Assembly (NCBI RefSeq): GCF_947077775.1
Contig: NZ_CAMTTE010000001.1
Coordinates: forward strand, 2,384,501 to 2,448,500
DNA from: Salinibacter pepae
Lineage (GTDB): Bacteria; Bacteroidota; Rhodothermia; Rhodothermales; Salinibacteraceae
Reading direction: 5' to 3'
DNA length: 64,000 nucleotides
The translations under genes and the position numbers were made by a program. Below, one piece after another: positions 46,161 through 53,912 of the stretch (positions within the stretch are counted from its first letter, which is position 1; every line of letters starts with the position of its first letter). The notes under the pieces were generated by a model. It was not told the origin of the DNA and did no database searches. It saw nothing but the letters and a program-made list of their open reading frames with translations.

Positions 46161-47210
46161 CTACGGAAGACACACGCGTTCGCGGAGGGCGTCGATAATC
46201 TCGGTCTCGCCCAGTACGATGAGAATGTCCCCGGGGTCGATGCGCTCGGTGGGGGAGGGGTTGAACGTCATGGCACCGGTGTCGGCGTCGATGATGCCGA
46301 TCACGATGGCGTCGAACTGCTGGCGGAAATTGCTCTCGGCCAGGGTCTGTCCGGCCAAGGGCGCGTTTTTATGAATCTGCACCTCGTCGATCTGACGGCT
46401 CAGCGCACTGGTGTGGAGGACGCGCTCCAGAAAATCGTCGGTGTGGGGGCGCAGCACGACCTGTGCCATGCGGTCGGCACCCACCTCGCTCGGGGCAATC
46501 ACCTTGTCCGCCCCGGCGTTGCGCAGCTTGCTCCGGTTGTCGTGGTCGATGGTGCGGGCCAGGACGAAGAGACTCGGGTTCATCTCCCGGGCCGTAAGGG
46601 CCACGAAGACGTTGCTGCTGTCCTCGGGGAGGGTGAGGATCAGGCCCCGCGCCCGCTCGATTCCGGCGGCACGGAGGGTCCCCTCGTCCTCGGCGTCCCC
46701 CTGCACGTGCAGGCGCTCGGCCTCAGACAGCGAGGCGCAAATCTCCTCGTCGGTGTCGACCACCACCACCGCCTCCCCTTCCCGAATCAGGTCCTCGGTG
46801 AGTCGCTCCCCCACGCGCCCGTATCCGCAGACGACGTAGTGGCCCGAAAGCGCGTCGATTCGTTTCATGATGCGGCGTTCTCGGAGGCGGTCGCTAACGA
46901 GAAGAAGCTGGGCGGAGCGGACGGCGACGAAGCTGAGGATCCCGATGCCGGTGGCCCCGAGCCCGAAGGTAAAAAACCGACCGACATCGGACAGGGGGCT
47001 CACCTCCTGAAATCCGATGGTCGAGAGGGTGATGAACGTCATGTAGAACCCGTCGGCCACCGACCACCCTTCGAGCAGGACGTAGCCCGCAGTGCCGACG
47101 GCAAACAGAAGCACCAGCGCCAGCGCCGCCAGAAAGATCTCGCGGCGGGACGGGTCCATCCGCGCCAGCCACGAAATCAGGGCCTCCCACGGGGTCCGAA
47201 TGAAGGCCAT
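46161..47210 (-). CDS. Potassium channel with RCK (TrkA-N/TrkA-C) domains
   Basis: 349 aa from the ATG at 47210 (MAFIRTPWEAL...); an ATG at 47273 would add 21 residues. Two membrane helices (about 27-46 and 80-100) flank a pore loop with selectivity filter TIGF (64-67), the form found in MthK-like channels rather than TVGYG. A cytosolic RCK domain follows (GYGRVGERL, 129-137; nucleotide-binding Rossmann) and then a TrkA-C domain (about 255-345). It passes K+ under ligand gating, important for a salt-in osmotic strategy (inference). Confidence 0.94.
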   Translation of the reverse strand: MAFIRTPWEALISWLARMDPSRREIFLAALALVLLFAVGTAGYVLLEGWSVADGFYMTFITLSTIGFQEVSPLSDVGRFFTFGLGATGIGILSFVAVRSAQLLLVSDRLRERRIMKRIDALSGHYVVCGYGRVGERLTEDLIREGEAVVVVDTDEEICASLSEAERLHVQGDAEDEGTLRAAGIERARGLILTLPEDSSNVFVALTAREMNPSLFVLARTIDHDNRSKLRNAGADKVIAPSEVGADRMAQVVLRPHTDDFLERVLHTSALSRQIDEVQIHKNAPLAGQTLAESNFRQQFDAIVIGIIDADTGAMTFNPSPTERIDPGDILIVLGETEIIDALRERVCLP

Positions 47211-47446
47211 GAGACGGTCGGGCGTGAGCGTCAAAGGGGCGGGCGAGAGCAGTGGAGAGGGCGCCCCGGGCATTTCGTGTGTCGTACGGCGGATTGTTTG
47301 GTGTCCTTCTGCACGCGCCCCGCGATGCTGCGCGCCACGCAACACAAAACCCGTACGACGAGTGTCCGGGGCAGGGCTGGGGCTCGCGCTGCACCGGCGG
47401 GACGCTGGCGTTCTATGTAAGCACGCAGAAATACGTTTATTCGAGG

Positions 47447-47495
47447 GTCATTCTGAGCGAACGACGACCGGAGGGAAAAGCGAGTCGACGAATCT
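47447..47495 (+). repeat. Intergenic repeat (GTCATTCTGAGCG type), copy 1
   Basis: Begins GTCATTCTGAGCGAACG and continues through GAAAAGCGAGTCGACGAATCT, the pattern of a widespread bacterial intergenic repeat (GTCATTCYGAGCG ... GAGTCGA-GAATCT). It faces copy 2 about 60 bp away. The 446-bp gap 47211-47656 otherwise contains nothing I can identify. Confidence 0.55.
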
Positions 47496-47554
47496 TACTG
47501 GGTCCAGCGCGAACGCTGATCTGGGAATATACCGGCCCGAAGGTCGCCTCTACT

Positions 47555-47627
47555 GATCTTCGAAGAGATTAATTTCATCAGTCGCTTCGCTCGTGTCTCG
47601 ACCCCGCTTCGCTGCGCTCGGAATGAC
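47555..47627 (-). repeat. Intergenic repeat (GTCATTCCGAGCG type), copy 2, inverted
   Basis: On the minus strand it begins GTCATTCCGAGCGCAGCG, continues AAGCGGGGTCGAGACACG and ends in the palindrome TCTTCGAAGA. It is in opposite orientation to copy 1, so the pair makes a composite inverted repeat between the K+ channel gene and the next gene. Confidence 0.55.
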
Positions 47628-47656
47628 TTGTTGGGAAGGGTCTTTTGCGTGTCTAC

Positions 47657-48172
47657 TTAGCTCGCGGCCGGCGTGCCCAGCAGCTGGGCGTGCCACGACT
47701 CGCGGGCGGGCGCCTCGAACGCCCCCTCGCGGAGGGCCCCCAGCGTGGTGAGGCTCGGGTCGAACACAGGCGTGTCCGCCGTCACGGCGCCGTCGCCGGC
47801 ACGCTGCTGAAAGGTGCGGCGGGAGACGGCGGCGACGCCCCCGTCGGCGGTGCGGTACAGCACGTGCAGCGAGGGGACCCAGTCGACGTCCAGGGCCGAC
47901 GCCGCGTCGTCGATCGCGTGGGCCAGGTCGTCGATGCCGCACCCAGAAATGTCGCCCCCTCCAACCGGGGCGGCGGCAACAACCAAAAACCGGTCGTCGA
48001 GAATGGTCGCGGCCCCCTCTACGGGCTGTTGGTGAGAGGTCCACCCGTCCATGAACGCCGAAAGCCGGTCGAGCAGGGCCGATTGTGTGGCGTCGTCGAG
48101 CGGCGCGGCGGTCGCGTGGATCCAGAGGCGCGCGTCGTCCGGAAGGGCGGAGAGGGCGGGCGGGTCGGCCAT
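47657..48172 (-). CDS. Bacteroidota-conserved protein of unknown function
   Basis: 171 aa, cytoplasmic and acidic. It matches the small family often mislabelled 'ABC transporter ATPase' in Bacteroidota: an N-terminal RLWIHATAAPLDD (counterpart of 'RVWFYQADRPLT'), LLDRLSAFMDGWTSHQQPV, DDRFLVVAA, the hallmark SGCGIDDLAHAI, and a late RRTFQ. It has no Walker A, so it is not an ATPase. Role unknown. Confidence 0.72.
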   Translation of the reverse strand: MADPPALSALPDDARLWIHATAAPLDDATQSALLDRLSAFMDGWTSHQQPVEGAATILDDRFLVVAAAPVGGGDISGCGIDDLAHAIDDAASALDVDWVPSLHVLYRTADGGVAAVSRRTFQQRAGDGAVTADTPVFDPSLTTLGALREGAFEAPARESWHAQLLGTPAAS

Positions 48173-48402
48173 GGGGCGCAGAGGGGACGGAGAAAAGAAA
48201 CGGGCGTGTCGTTCTTGTAAGCTGGGCCCGGTCAGTTGTTTGTGGGGGCACGGGGCCCATAGGGCCGGGGGAACGAGGACGGGCCGCCCCCGTCATGTTT
48301 ATGTGAAGAAAAGGAAAAATGAAACGCAGATGGAGGGCCGCCCACAAACACCCTCCAAGGGACGATCTATTCGCGCCCTGCGCACAATGCACCGTTCCCC
48401 CC

Positions 48403-49191
48403 ATGTCTCGCTATCGTGAGGTCGTCGACTGGATCAACGAGCACCGGACGGTCGCCCTTGATCTCGTCCGCGTCTATCTCGGCATCGGGCTCTTCGTCCG
48501 CGGGGTGCTGTTTGCGTACGAGAGCCAGGGCGTGGGGGCCCTCGTGGACCTGTCGGCGTTTTCGTTCGCCTCGGCGGCGCTTGCCCACTACGTGACGTTC
48601 GCGCATCTGGTGGGGGGACTTCTGCTGGCCGCGGGACTGCTCACCCGCCTTGCGGCGCTCGTGCAGATTCCCATCCTGGCCGGGGCCGTTTTTCTGGTCC
48701 ACCTGGAGCAGGGCCTCCTGTCGGCCAACCAGTCCCTTGAGTTTTCGGCCCTCGTATTCGTTTTGCTTCTGATTGTGTTCGTCTTCGGGCCCGGCGAGTG
48801 GTCGGCCGACCGGTACGTTTTTGAGCGGGAGCCGGAGCTACAGGACGAAGCCCCGGAGCTCTGGTGGCGCGACGAAGACTTTGAGCGGAAGCCCGATCCG
48901 GAGCCCACGGAAAATGGGGGCGGGGTGGCCGTGGCCTCGGCGTCGGCGGCGAGCACGAAGGAGGTCCTCGCCGGGCGCGTGGACGAGGCGCCGTGTGCGT
49001 GCGGGCACGACCTGACCCACCCCCGCGTGGCCGTGGAGCCCCAGTACGGATGGAGCGCGGGCTTCTTCTTCATGCTCGGGGTCTCGGCGCCCCTGCGGGA
49101 GGTCGTGTTCTACTGTGAGGAGTGCGGCACGGTGATGAAGCGCACGCGGGACCCCGAGGTCCTGCGTCGGTATCGATGGCACACCTCCTGA
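48403..49191 (+). CDS. DoxX-like membrane protein with C-terminal zinc ribbon
   Basis: 262 aa from the ATG at 48403. Residues of about 20-140 form a DoxX/DoxD-type four-helix membrane domain (VYLGIGLFVRGVLFAYES, HLVGGLLLAAGLLTRLAALVQIP). A charged acidic linker (about 140-200) leads to a soluble C-terminal part with two Cys pairs, CACGHDLTHP (near 215) and YCEECGTVMKR (near 243), which reads as a zinc ribbon. DoxX proteins act around quinone or thiol redox at the membrane; I do not know this fusion from a characterised case. Confidence 0.8.
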   Translation: MSRYREVVDWINEHRTVALDLVRVYLGIGLFVRGVLFAYESQGVGALVDLSAFSFASAALAHYVTFAHLVGGLLLAAGLLTRLAALVQIPILAGAVFLVHLEQGLLSANQSLEFSALVFVLLLIVFVFGPGEWSADRYVFEREPELQDEAPELWWRDEDFERKPDPEPTENGGGVAVASASAASTKEVLAGRVDEAPCACGHDLTHPRVAVEPQYGWSAGFFFMLGVSAPLREVVFYCEECGTVMKRTRDPEVLRRYRWHTS

Positions 49192-49291
49192 ACCCGAAGG
49201 CCAGTCGGGCGTGGGAGGAGACGCAACGCCGCGGGCGCCACCCGCGGTAGACTGGGTGCCTCACCGCAAGCTCGCATCCCCCTTCCCTTCG

Positions 49292-50485
49292 ATGAGCGAA
49301 GAACCGTCCAACGGGACCGTGGACCCGGCCCCCAGCGGCTCGGCGGAGGCGCCCGCGGCGCTCGTGCTGGGCGGGGGCGGAGCCCGGGCCGCCTACCAGA
49401 CCGGGGTCCTTCACTACGTGGGGGAGGCGTTCCCGGACGCGTCGATGCCGCTCATGACGGGCGTGTCGGCGGGGTCCATCAACGCAGCCCACCTCGCGGC
49501 CGACCCCGGGCCGTGGAAGGCCCGCACCGCACGGCTCGTGCGCTACTGGGAGGGCTTGACGGCGGACGATGTATTTGCGCCGCGCTCCCCCTGGGCAATT
49601 GCGCGGTCGATGCTGTGGGGACGGCCGAGCAAAACACAAACCCTTCTGGACACGGCCCCCCTCCGCGCCTACCTCGACCGGCGCCTGCCGACGGACGACG
49701 CGGGGCGGCTCACGGGCGTGGCCGACAACCTGGAGGCGGGGCGCCTCCAGGGCCTCGCCATCTCCACCTCCAACTACGCCACCCTCCAGACAGTGACGTG
49801 GGTGCAAGGCTGCTCGATGCACGACTGGGAGCGGCCCAACCGGGTTGGGCGCCGGGCACGCCTCGGCCTCGACCACGTGATGGCCTCCACGGCCCTGCCC
49901 ATGGTGTTTCCGGCGGTGCGCCTCGACGACGCCTGGTACGGCGACGGGGGGCTTCGCATGCTGGATCCCCTCGCGCCGGCCGTCCACCTGGGGGCGGATC
50001 GCCTCTTCGTCGTCTCGACCCGCTACGAGCGGTCCCAGGCCGAGGCCAACCGGTCGGCCCGCACGCCGGCCTACCCGTCGCTCTTCCAGATGATGGGCAT
50101 TCTTGCCAACGTGCTCATGCTCGACGTGCTGGAGCACGACGCCGCCGTGCTGCGCCGCATCAACCGCCTCGTGCGGAAGCTGCGCCCCGGGACGCACGAG
50201 CCGCTGCGGCCCATCGACCTGCTCGTCCTGCGGCCGTCGGTCGACCTCGGGGCCCTGGCGGGCGACTACCAGATGGACCTCGGCGGCGCCATGGGGACGC
50301 TGCTGTCTTCGGTCCAGTGGCGCACCGATCCCCCGCCCGACTGGTGGAGCATGCTGCTCTTTCACCCCGACTACCTGGACCGCCTCCTCGAGATTGGCTA
50401 CAACGACGCGCGGCGCCAGCACGACCGCATCGAGGCCTTCTTCGCGCGGGAGCCGGTCGATCAGTCCACGTCCGTCCGCTCGTAG
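49292..50485 (+). CDS. Patatin-like phospholipase
   Basis: 397 aa from the ATG at 49292 (MSEEPSNGTVDPAPS...). Patatin fold: oxyanion motif LVLGGGGARAAYQTG (about 25-39), nucleophile elbow GVSAGS with Ser59, and the catalytic Asp in YGDGGLRML. A C-terminal helical extension follows (about 270-397). It should hydrolyse acyl chains from phospholipids or other lipids in the cytoplasm or at the membrane. Its last 25 bp overlap the 3' end of the convergent folA. Confidence 0.92.
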   Translation: MSEEPSNGTVDPAPSGSAEAPAALVLGGGGARAAYQTGVLHYVGEAFPDASMPLMTGVSAGSINAAHLAADPGPWKARTARLVRYWEGLTADDVFAPRSPWAIARSMLWGRPSKTQTLLDTAPLRAYLDRRLPTDDAGRLTGVADNLEAGRLQGLAISTSNYATLQTVTWVQGCSMHDWERPNRVGRRARLGLDHVMASTALPMVFPAVRLDDAWYGDGGLRMLDPLAPAVHLGADRLFVVSTRYERSQAEANRSARTPAYPSLFQMMGILANVLMLDVLEHDAAVLRRINRLVRKLRPGTHEPLRPIDLLVLRPSVDLGALAGDYQMDLGGAMGTLLSSVQWRTDPPPDWWSMLLFHPDYLDRLLEIGYNDARRQHDRIEAFFAREPVDQSTSVRS

Positions 50486-50964
50486 GTGACGAAGCGGAAG
50501 CCGTCCCGGGCGTCCACCGCGGTCGCCTCAAACACGTCCCCGACGAGGTGCTCGAACGGCGGAAAATAGGTGTCGCCCTCGTAGTCGCCCTCGATCAGCG
50601 TCAGCTCCAGCCGGTCGGCGTGGGGGAGGAACTGCTCGTAGACGGACTCGCCCCCACCGACGAAGACGGTCTCGTCGTCGGGCAGGGCCGCCAGGGCCGC
50701 GTCGACGGACGCGTAGGTGTCGACCTCGGGGTGCGCCCCGTAGTCGTCCTGCGTGGTGAGGACGACCATCTTCCGGTCGGGCAGGGGGCCGCCGAACTGG
50801 TGCACGATGGACTCGAACGTGCGGCGGCCCATCAAGAGGGGGTGCCCGGTGGTGAGTTGCTTGAAGCGCTTCAGGTCCTCCGGGATGTGCCAGGGGAGGT
50901 CTTTGTCTTTGCCGATGACGCGGTTCTCCTCGGCGACGGCGGCGATGAGGACGAGTTCGGGCAT
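50461..50964 (-). CDS. folA: Dihydrofolate reductase
   Basis: 167 aa from the ATG at 50964 (MPELVLIAAVAEENRVIGKDKDLPWHIPEDLKRF). The catalytic acid is in the LPWHIPEDLK segment, with GRRTFESI (NADPH/folate site) and VFVGGGESVYEQFLP (GG nucleotide loop). It makes tetrahydrofolate from dihydrofolate with NADPH. Highly acidic, as for halophilic DHFRs. Its leader (50965-51015) is C/A-rich and nearly G-free with no Shine-Dalgarno. Convergent and overlapping with the patatin gene. Confidence 0.95.
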   Translation of the reverse strand: MPELVLIAAVAEENRVIGKDKDLPWHIPEDLKRFKQLTTGHPLLMGRRTFESIVHQFGGPLPDRKMVVLTTQDDYGAHPEVDTYASVDAALAALPDDETVFVGGGESVYEQFLPHADRLELTLIEGDYEGDTYFPPFEHLVGDVFEATAVDARDGFRFVTYERTDVD

Positions 50965-51260
50965 GGAGGCGTTGAACGTTGGTGGGTTGGTGCGTTGAGT
51001 GTTAGTAGATTGACGGTTGCCGGCGGGCAGGGACTGGAGCGTCTGTCGCCTGACGGAGGGGAAAGGGGGAAGAGGTGAGTCGCAAGAGGGACGCATGGGA
51101 GCGGGGCGAGAGGGGAGGGGCGTGTGAACGTGAGAGCTGGGCTGCGAACGTTGCATCCCTAAACCCCCACACGCAGAATCAGAAGCTTTGCCGCGGCGGG
51201 GAAAGCCCGCTGAGGCCCCTCCCCGGCAGCCATTTCTCCCAAACGCATCACGCGTCGAAT

Positions 51261-52915
51261 ATGCCAAGCACGACCGAGAATGTCACGGATGTACCGCCCT
51301 CTGATACAGAATCGTCGTGGTGGGCCCAGGCGGGGGACGCGGTGGCCGAAGAGTTTGGGGTTGATCCGGACGCGGGACTGTCGGCGGACGAGGCGGCCCG
51401 GCGGCGCGACGAGGTCGGCCCCAACGACCCGGCGACAGGGCGGCGGGGCGCACGCGCCGGACCACGGAGGCCGGGCAGCCGCGGGTGGACGAGGAGGCGT
51501 TCGACACGAACGTGAAGATGATGGCGACGGTGCACGAGCAGGACGGCGGCCCGTACCGGGTGGCCGTGAAGGGGGCGCCGGAGGCCGTCCTCGACGCCGC
51601 CACCCACGAGGCGACGGCCGACGGAAAAGAAGAGCTCGACGACGAGGCCCGCGCCCGCTGGCATGAGCGCAACGAACAGATGGCGAACGAGGGCCTCCGC
51701 ATCCTCGCCCTCGCCCAGAAGACGGTCGACGATCCCGGCGCGCCGCCGTACGAGGGCCTCACGCTCCTGGCCCTGGTGGGCCTCTACGACCCGCCGCGCG
51801 ACGACGTGCAGCCGGCCATCGAGATGTGCCGCGGGGCGGGCATCGAGGTCGTCATGATTACCGGCGACCAGCCCGTCACGGCGCGGAGCATTGGGCGGGC
51901 GGTGGGGCTGGTGGACCGCGACGACGCGCCGGTGGTGCACGGGGCCGACATGAAGCCGCCCGACGCGCTGAGTGACGAGGAGCGACACGAGCGCCTCCAC
52001 ACGCGGCTCTTCGCCCGGGCCACCCCGCGACAGAAGCTGGACCTCATCGAGCTGCACCAGCGGGCGGGCCGCATCGTGGACATGACCGGTGACGGCGTGA
52101 ACGACGCCCCGGCCCTCAAGAAGGCCGACGTCGGCATCGCGATGGGGCAGCGCGGCACCCAGGTGGCGCGCGAGGCGGCGGACATGGTGCTGCAGGACGA
52201 CGCCTTCTCCACCATCGTGGCGGCTGTGCGACAGGGGCGCGTCATCTTCCGCAACATCCGGCAGTTCGTCTACTACCTGATGTCGTGCAACGTGGGGGAA
52301 GTGGCCGTGGTGGGTCTGGCCACCGCCGTAGGCACGCAGCTCCCCATCCTGCCGCTCCAGATCCTCTTCCTCAACCTGGTGACGGACGTCTTCCCCGCCC
52401 TGGCGCTGGGCGTGGGGGAGGGCGACGAAGGCACGATGCGCCGCCCGCCCCGCGACCCCTCGGAGCCGGTGCTGAGCCGGCGCCACTGGATCGGCATCGG
52501 CGGGTACGGGCTCGTCTTTTCCGGGGCCGTGCTGGGGGCGCTCTTCTGGGCGACGCAGGGGCTGGGGCTAGAGGGCGAGGCGGCCATTACGGTCTCGTTC
52601 CTCACCCTGGCGTTTGGGCAGCTCTGGCACGTCTTCAACATGCGGCAGCCGGAGTCCGGCGTGCTGGTGAACGAGGTGACCCGCAACCGCTACGTCTGGG
52701 CCGCGGTGGGCTTCTGTGAGCTGCTCCTCTTCGGGGCCGTCTACCTCCCCGGCGTCGCGGGCGTGCTGGAGATCCAGCCGCCGGGGGCGGACGCCTGGAC
52801 GATCATCGCGCTCATGAGCCTCGTGCCGCTGGCAGTGGGGCAGGGGGTGTTGGGGGTGCGGGGGTACCTCAGAGTGTCGAGCGAGAAAAGGACTGCGGTG
52901 GACTCGTTACGGTAA
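51261..52915 (+). pseudogene. Cation-transporting P-type ATPase with a deleted centre
   Basis: The N-terminal cation-ATPase domain is recognisable from ATG 51261 (WWAQAGDAVAEEFGVDPDAGLSADEAARRRDEVGPND, to about 51440). The sequence then jumps out of frame to the nucleotide-binding domain (RVDEEAFDTNVKMMATVHE..., frame of 51485), followed by intact VMITGDQPVTARSIG, TGDGVNDAPALKKADVGIAMG and six C-terminal membrane helices to 52915. Missing are TM1-4, the actuator domain and the phosphorylated DKTGT, roughly 350 residues, so it cannot pump. The stop codon lies within a copy of the fic-type operator. A 3' product of 476 aa could still be made from a GTG at 51485, but would be inactive. Confidence 0.85.
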
Positions 52916-52966
52916 GAAGAACCGGTTTTTCATTCTAAGAGGTAGAAAAACGATAAGCGCTTACCG
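52904..52966. repeat. Degenerate copy of the fic operator module at the left edge of the RT island
   Basis: CGTTACGGTAAGAAGAACC, then TTTTT, a TAA box and finally TTACCG at the far end, align along about 60 bp with 57107-57170 upstream of the fic gene. The second arms are decayed here, though a perfect TAAGCGCTTA palindrome lies at 52954-52963. It brackets, with the intact copy, 4.1 kb containing the SLATT, RT and AbiEi genes. Confidence 0.6.
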
Positions 52967-53119
52967 CACAGCTAACGCGCGGTTTAGTTCAGAGGGGACT
53001 TGAGGGTCGTTCAGGCGATTCTCGGGCATTCCGTGCAGCGCCTGTCGGAACGGTGCGCTCACCTTGCGCCATAAACGCTTGACGCTGCAGCGGATGAGAT
53101 TTTCGGATAGGACAACATT

Positions 53120-53716
53120 TTATATAGCAAGGAAAACTAAGACTGGAGGTATTAGACAAAAAAGTACTGGCTTCCAGTATATTCTCAAATTCCATTTTAT
53201 TATATAAAAATTTTTTTCTATGCATCCTAAGTCGAAATGGTCGTTATTTGCTCTAAAGTAATCGAAATCATCTCTCTCGTGGTTTTGCGCGTACTTGTCT
53301 AACACATTGTTATATCTTTTTATTAAATTTTCTATTTCCTCATATTTAACATTTCCTTTATCCAAAACTATATCTAGCTTTCGTAGTAATTTTGCTAATT
53401 CTCTTCCACACATTACAAATCGCTCCGACTTTACCATATAGCTTTTCCCAGACTCAAAAACACTTAAGACTAGTATACCTATCGAAGATGTAATAGAGGC
53501 TATATACAGGTATCTACTCGTCTCGCCAGTTATGTTGAGCAATAATGGTAGTATAGATATTATCAATACATACAAAGATATTACGCTTATCGCCCCGAGT
53601 GACCACCAGTGCATCCTTCGACATCTCCGGTGTGCATTCATTCTTGCTTCACGAGTATACCAAATTTGTCTCCTGAGACGCTCAGCGCTTTGTATTGCTG
53701 ACTCGCACTCGGACAT
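53120..53716 (-). CDS. SLATT-family two-TM effector-like protein
   Basis: 198 aa from the ATG at 53716. N-terminal amphipathic helix rich in Arg/Glu, two adjacent membrane helices (about 38-60 and 67-87), then a helical cytosolic region (SGKSYMVKSERFVMCGRELAKLLRKLD ... IENLIKRYNNVLDKYAQNHERDDFDYF) and a final hydrophobic segment (181-198). This plan is that of SLATT domains, predicted pore-forming effectors in bacterial conflict systems; one SLATT subfamily is known to pair with reverse transcriptases. The gene is very AT-rich compared with its surroundings, pointing to transfer. It follows the RT on the same strand, 195 nt apart, and probably acts as its killing/abortive effector (inference). 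Confidence 0.78.
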   Translation of the reverse strand: MSECESAIQSAERLRRQIWYTREARMNAHRRCRRMHWWSLGAISVISLYVLIISILPLLLNITGETSRYLYIASITSSIGILVLSVFESGKSYMVKSERFVMCGRELAKLLRKLDIVLDKGNVKYEEIENLIKRYNNVLDKYAQNHERDDFDYFRANNDHFDLGCIEKNFYIIKWNLRIYWKPVLFCLIPPVLVFLAI

Positions 53717-53738
53717 GTCAATTTTTGGATTTAAAAAG

Positions 53739-53912
53739 AGGCGAGGGAGCCCAGATGTCCACGACGATGCTCCCCAGCCCAACAGGGGTACTGGAGATCT
53801 ACGGGCCTCTCGGCCTAAGATTACATGCACTCCAAGCTAACCCAAGAGCCGGCAGCTTGGAGTTTCCCCGTGGAGGGTAATTAACTACCAGCACGGGTAG
53901 GCCCCCTCGCCT
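53739..53912 (-). ncRNA. Candidate structured RNA filling the RT-SLATT gap
   Basis: In the sense of the two genes, AGGCGAGGGGGC (53912-53901, starting inside the RT stop codon) pairs with GCTCCCTCGCCT (53750-53739) as a 12-bp stem in which the only non-Watson-Crick pair is G-U; it closes the whole spacer. Inside are a perfect 10-bp hairpin (53829-53838 with 53854-53863, loop 15), CTACC/GGTAG (53885-53900), GGCC/GGCC (53804-53815) and CCCC/GGGG (53772-53788). The closing stem is followed by CTTTTTAAA, as at an RNA 3' end, 20 nt before the SLATT start. It could be a template or guide RNA for the RT, or a control element for SLATT expression. Confidence 0.5.

Noticed and set aside
47657-48172. 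ABC transporter ATPase (the usual database label for such proteins)
   Set aside because: No Walker A, Walker B or ABC signature motif is present.
51485-52915. A stand-alone functional cation ATPase starting at the GTG 51485
   Set aside because: It lacks the phosphorylated Asp motif DKTGT, the actuator domain and the first four membrane helices; the detached N-terminal domain upstream shows it is a deletion product.
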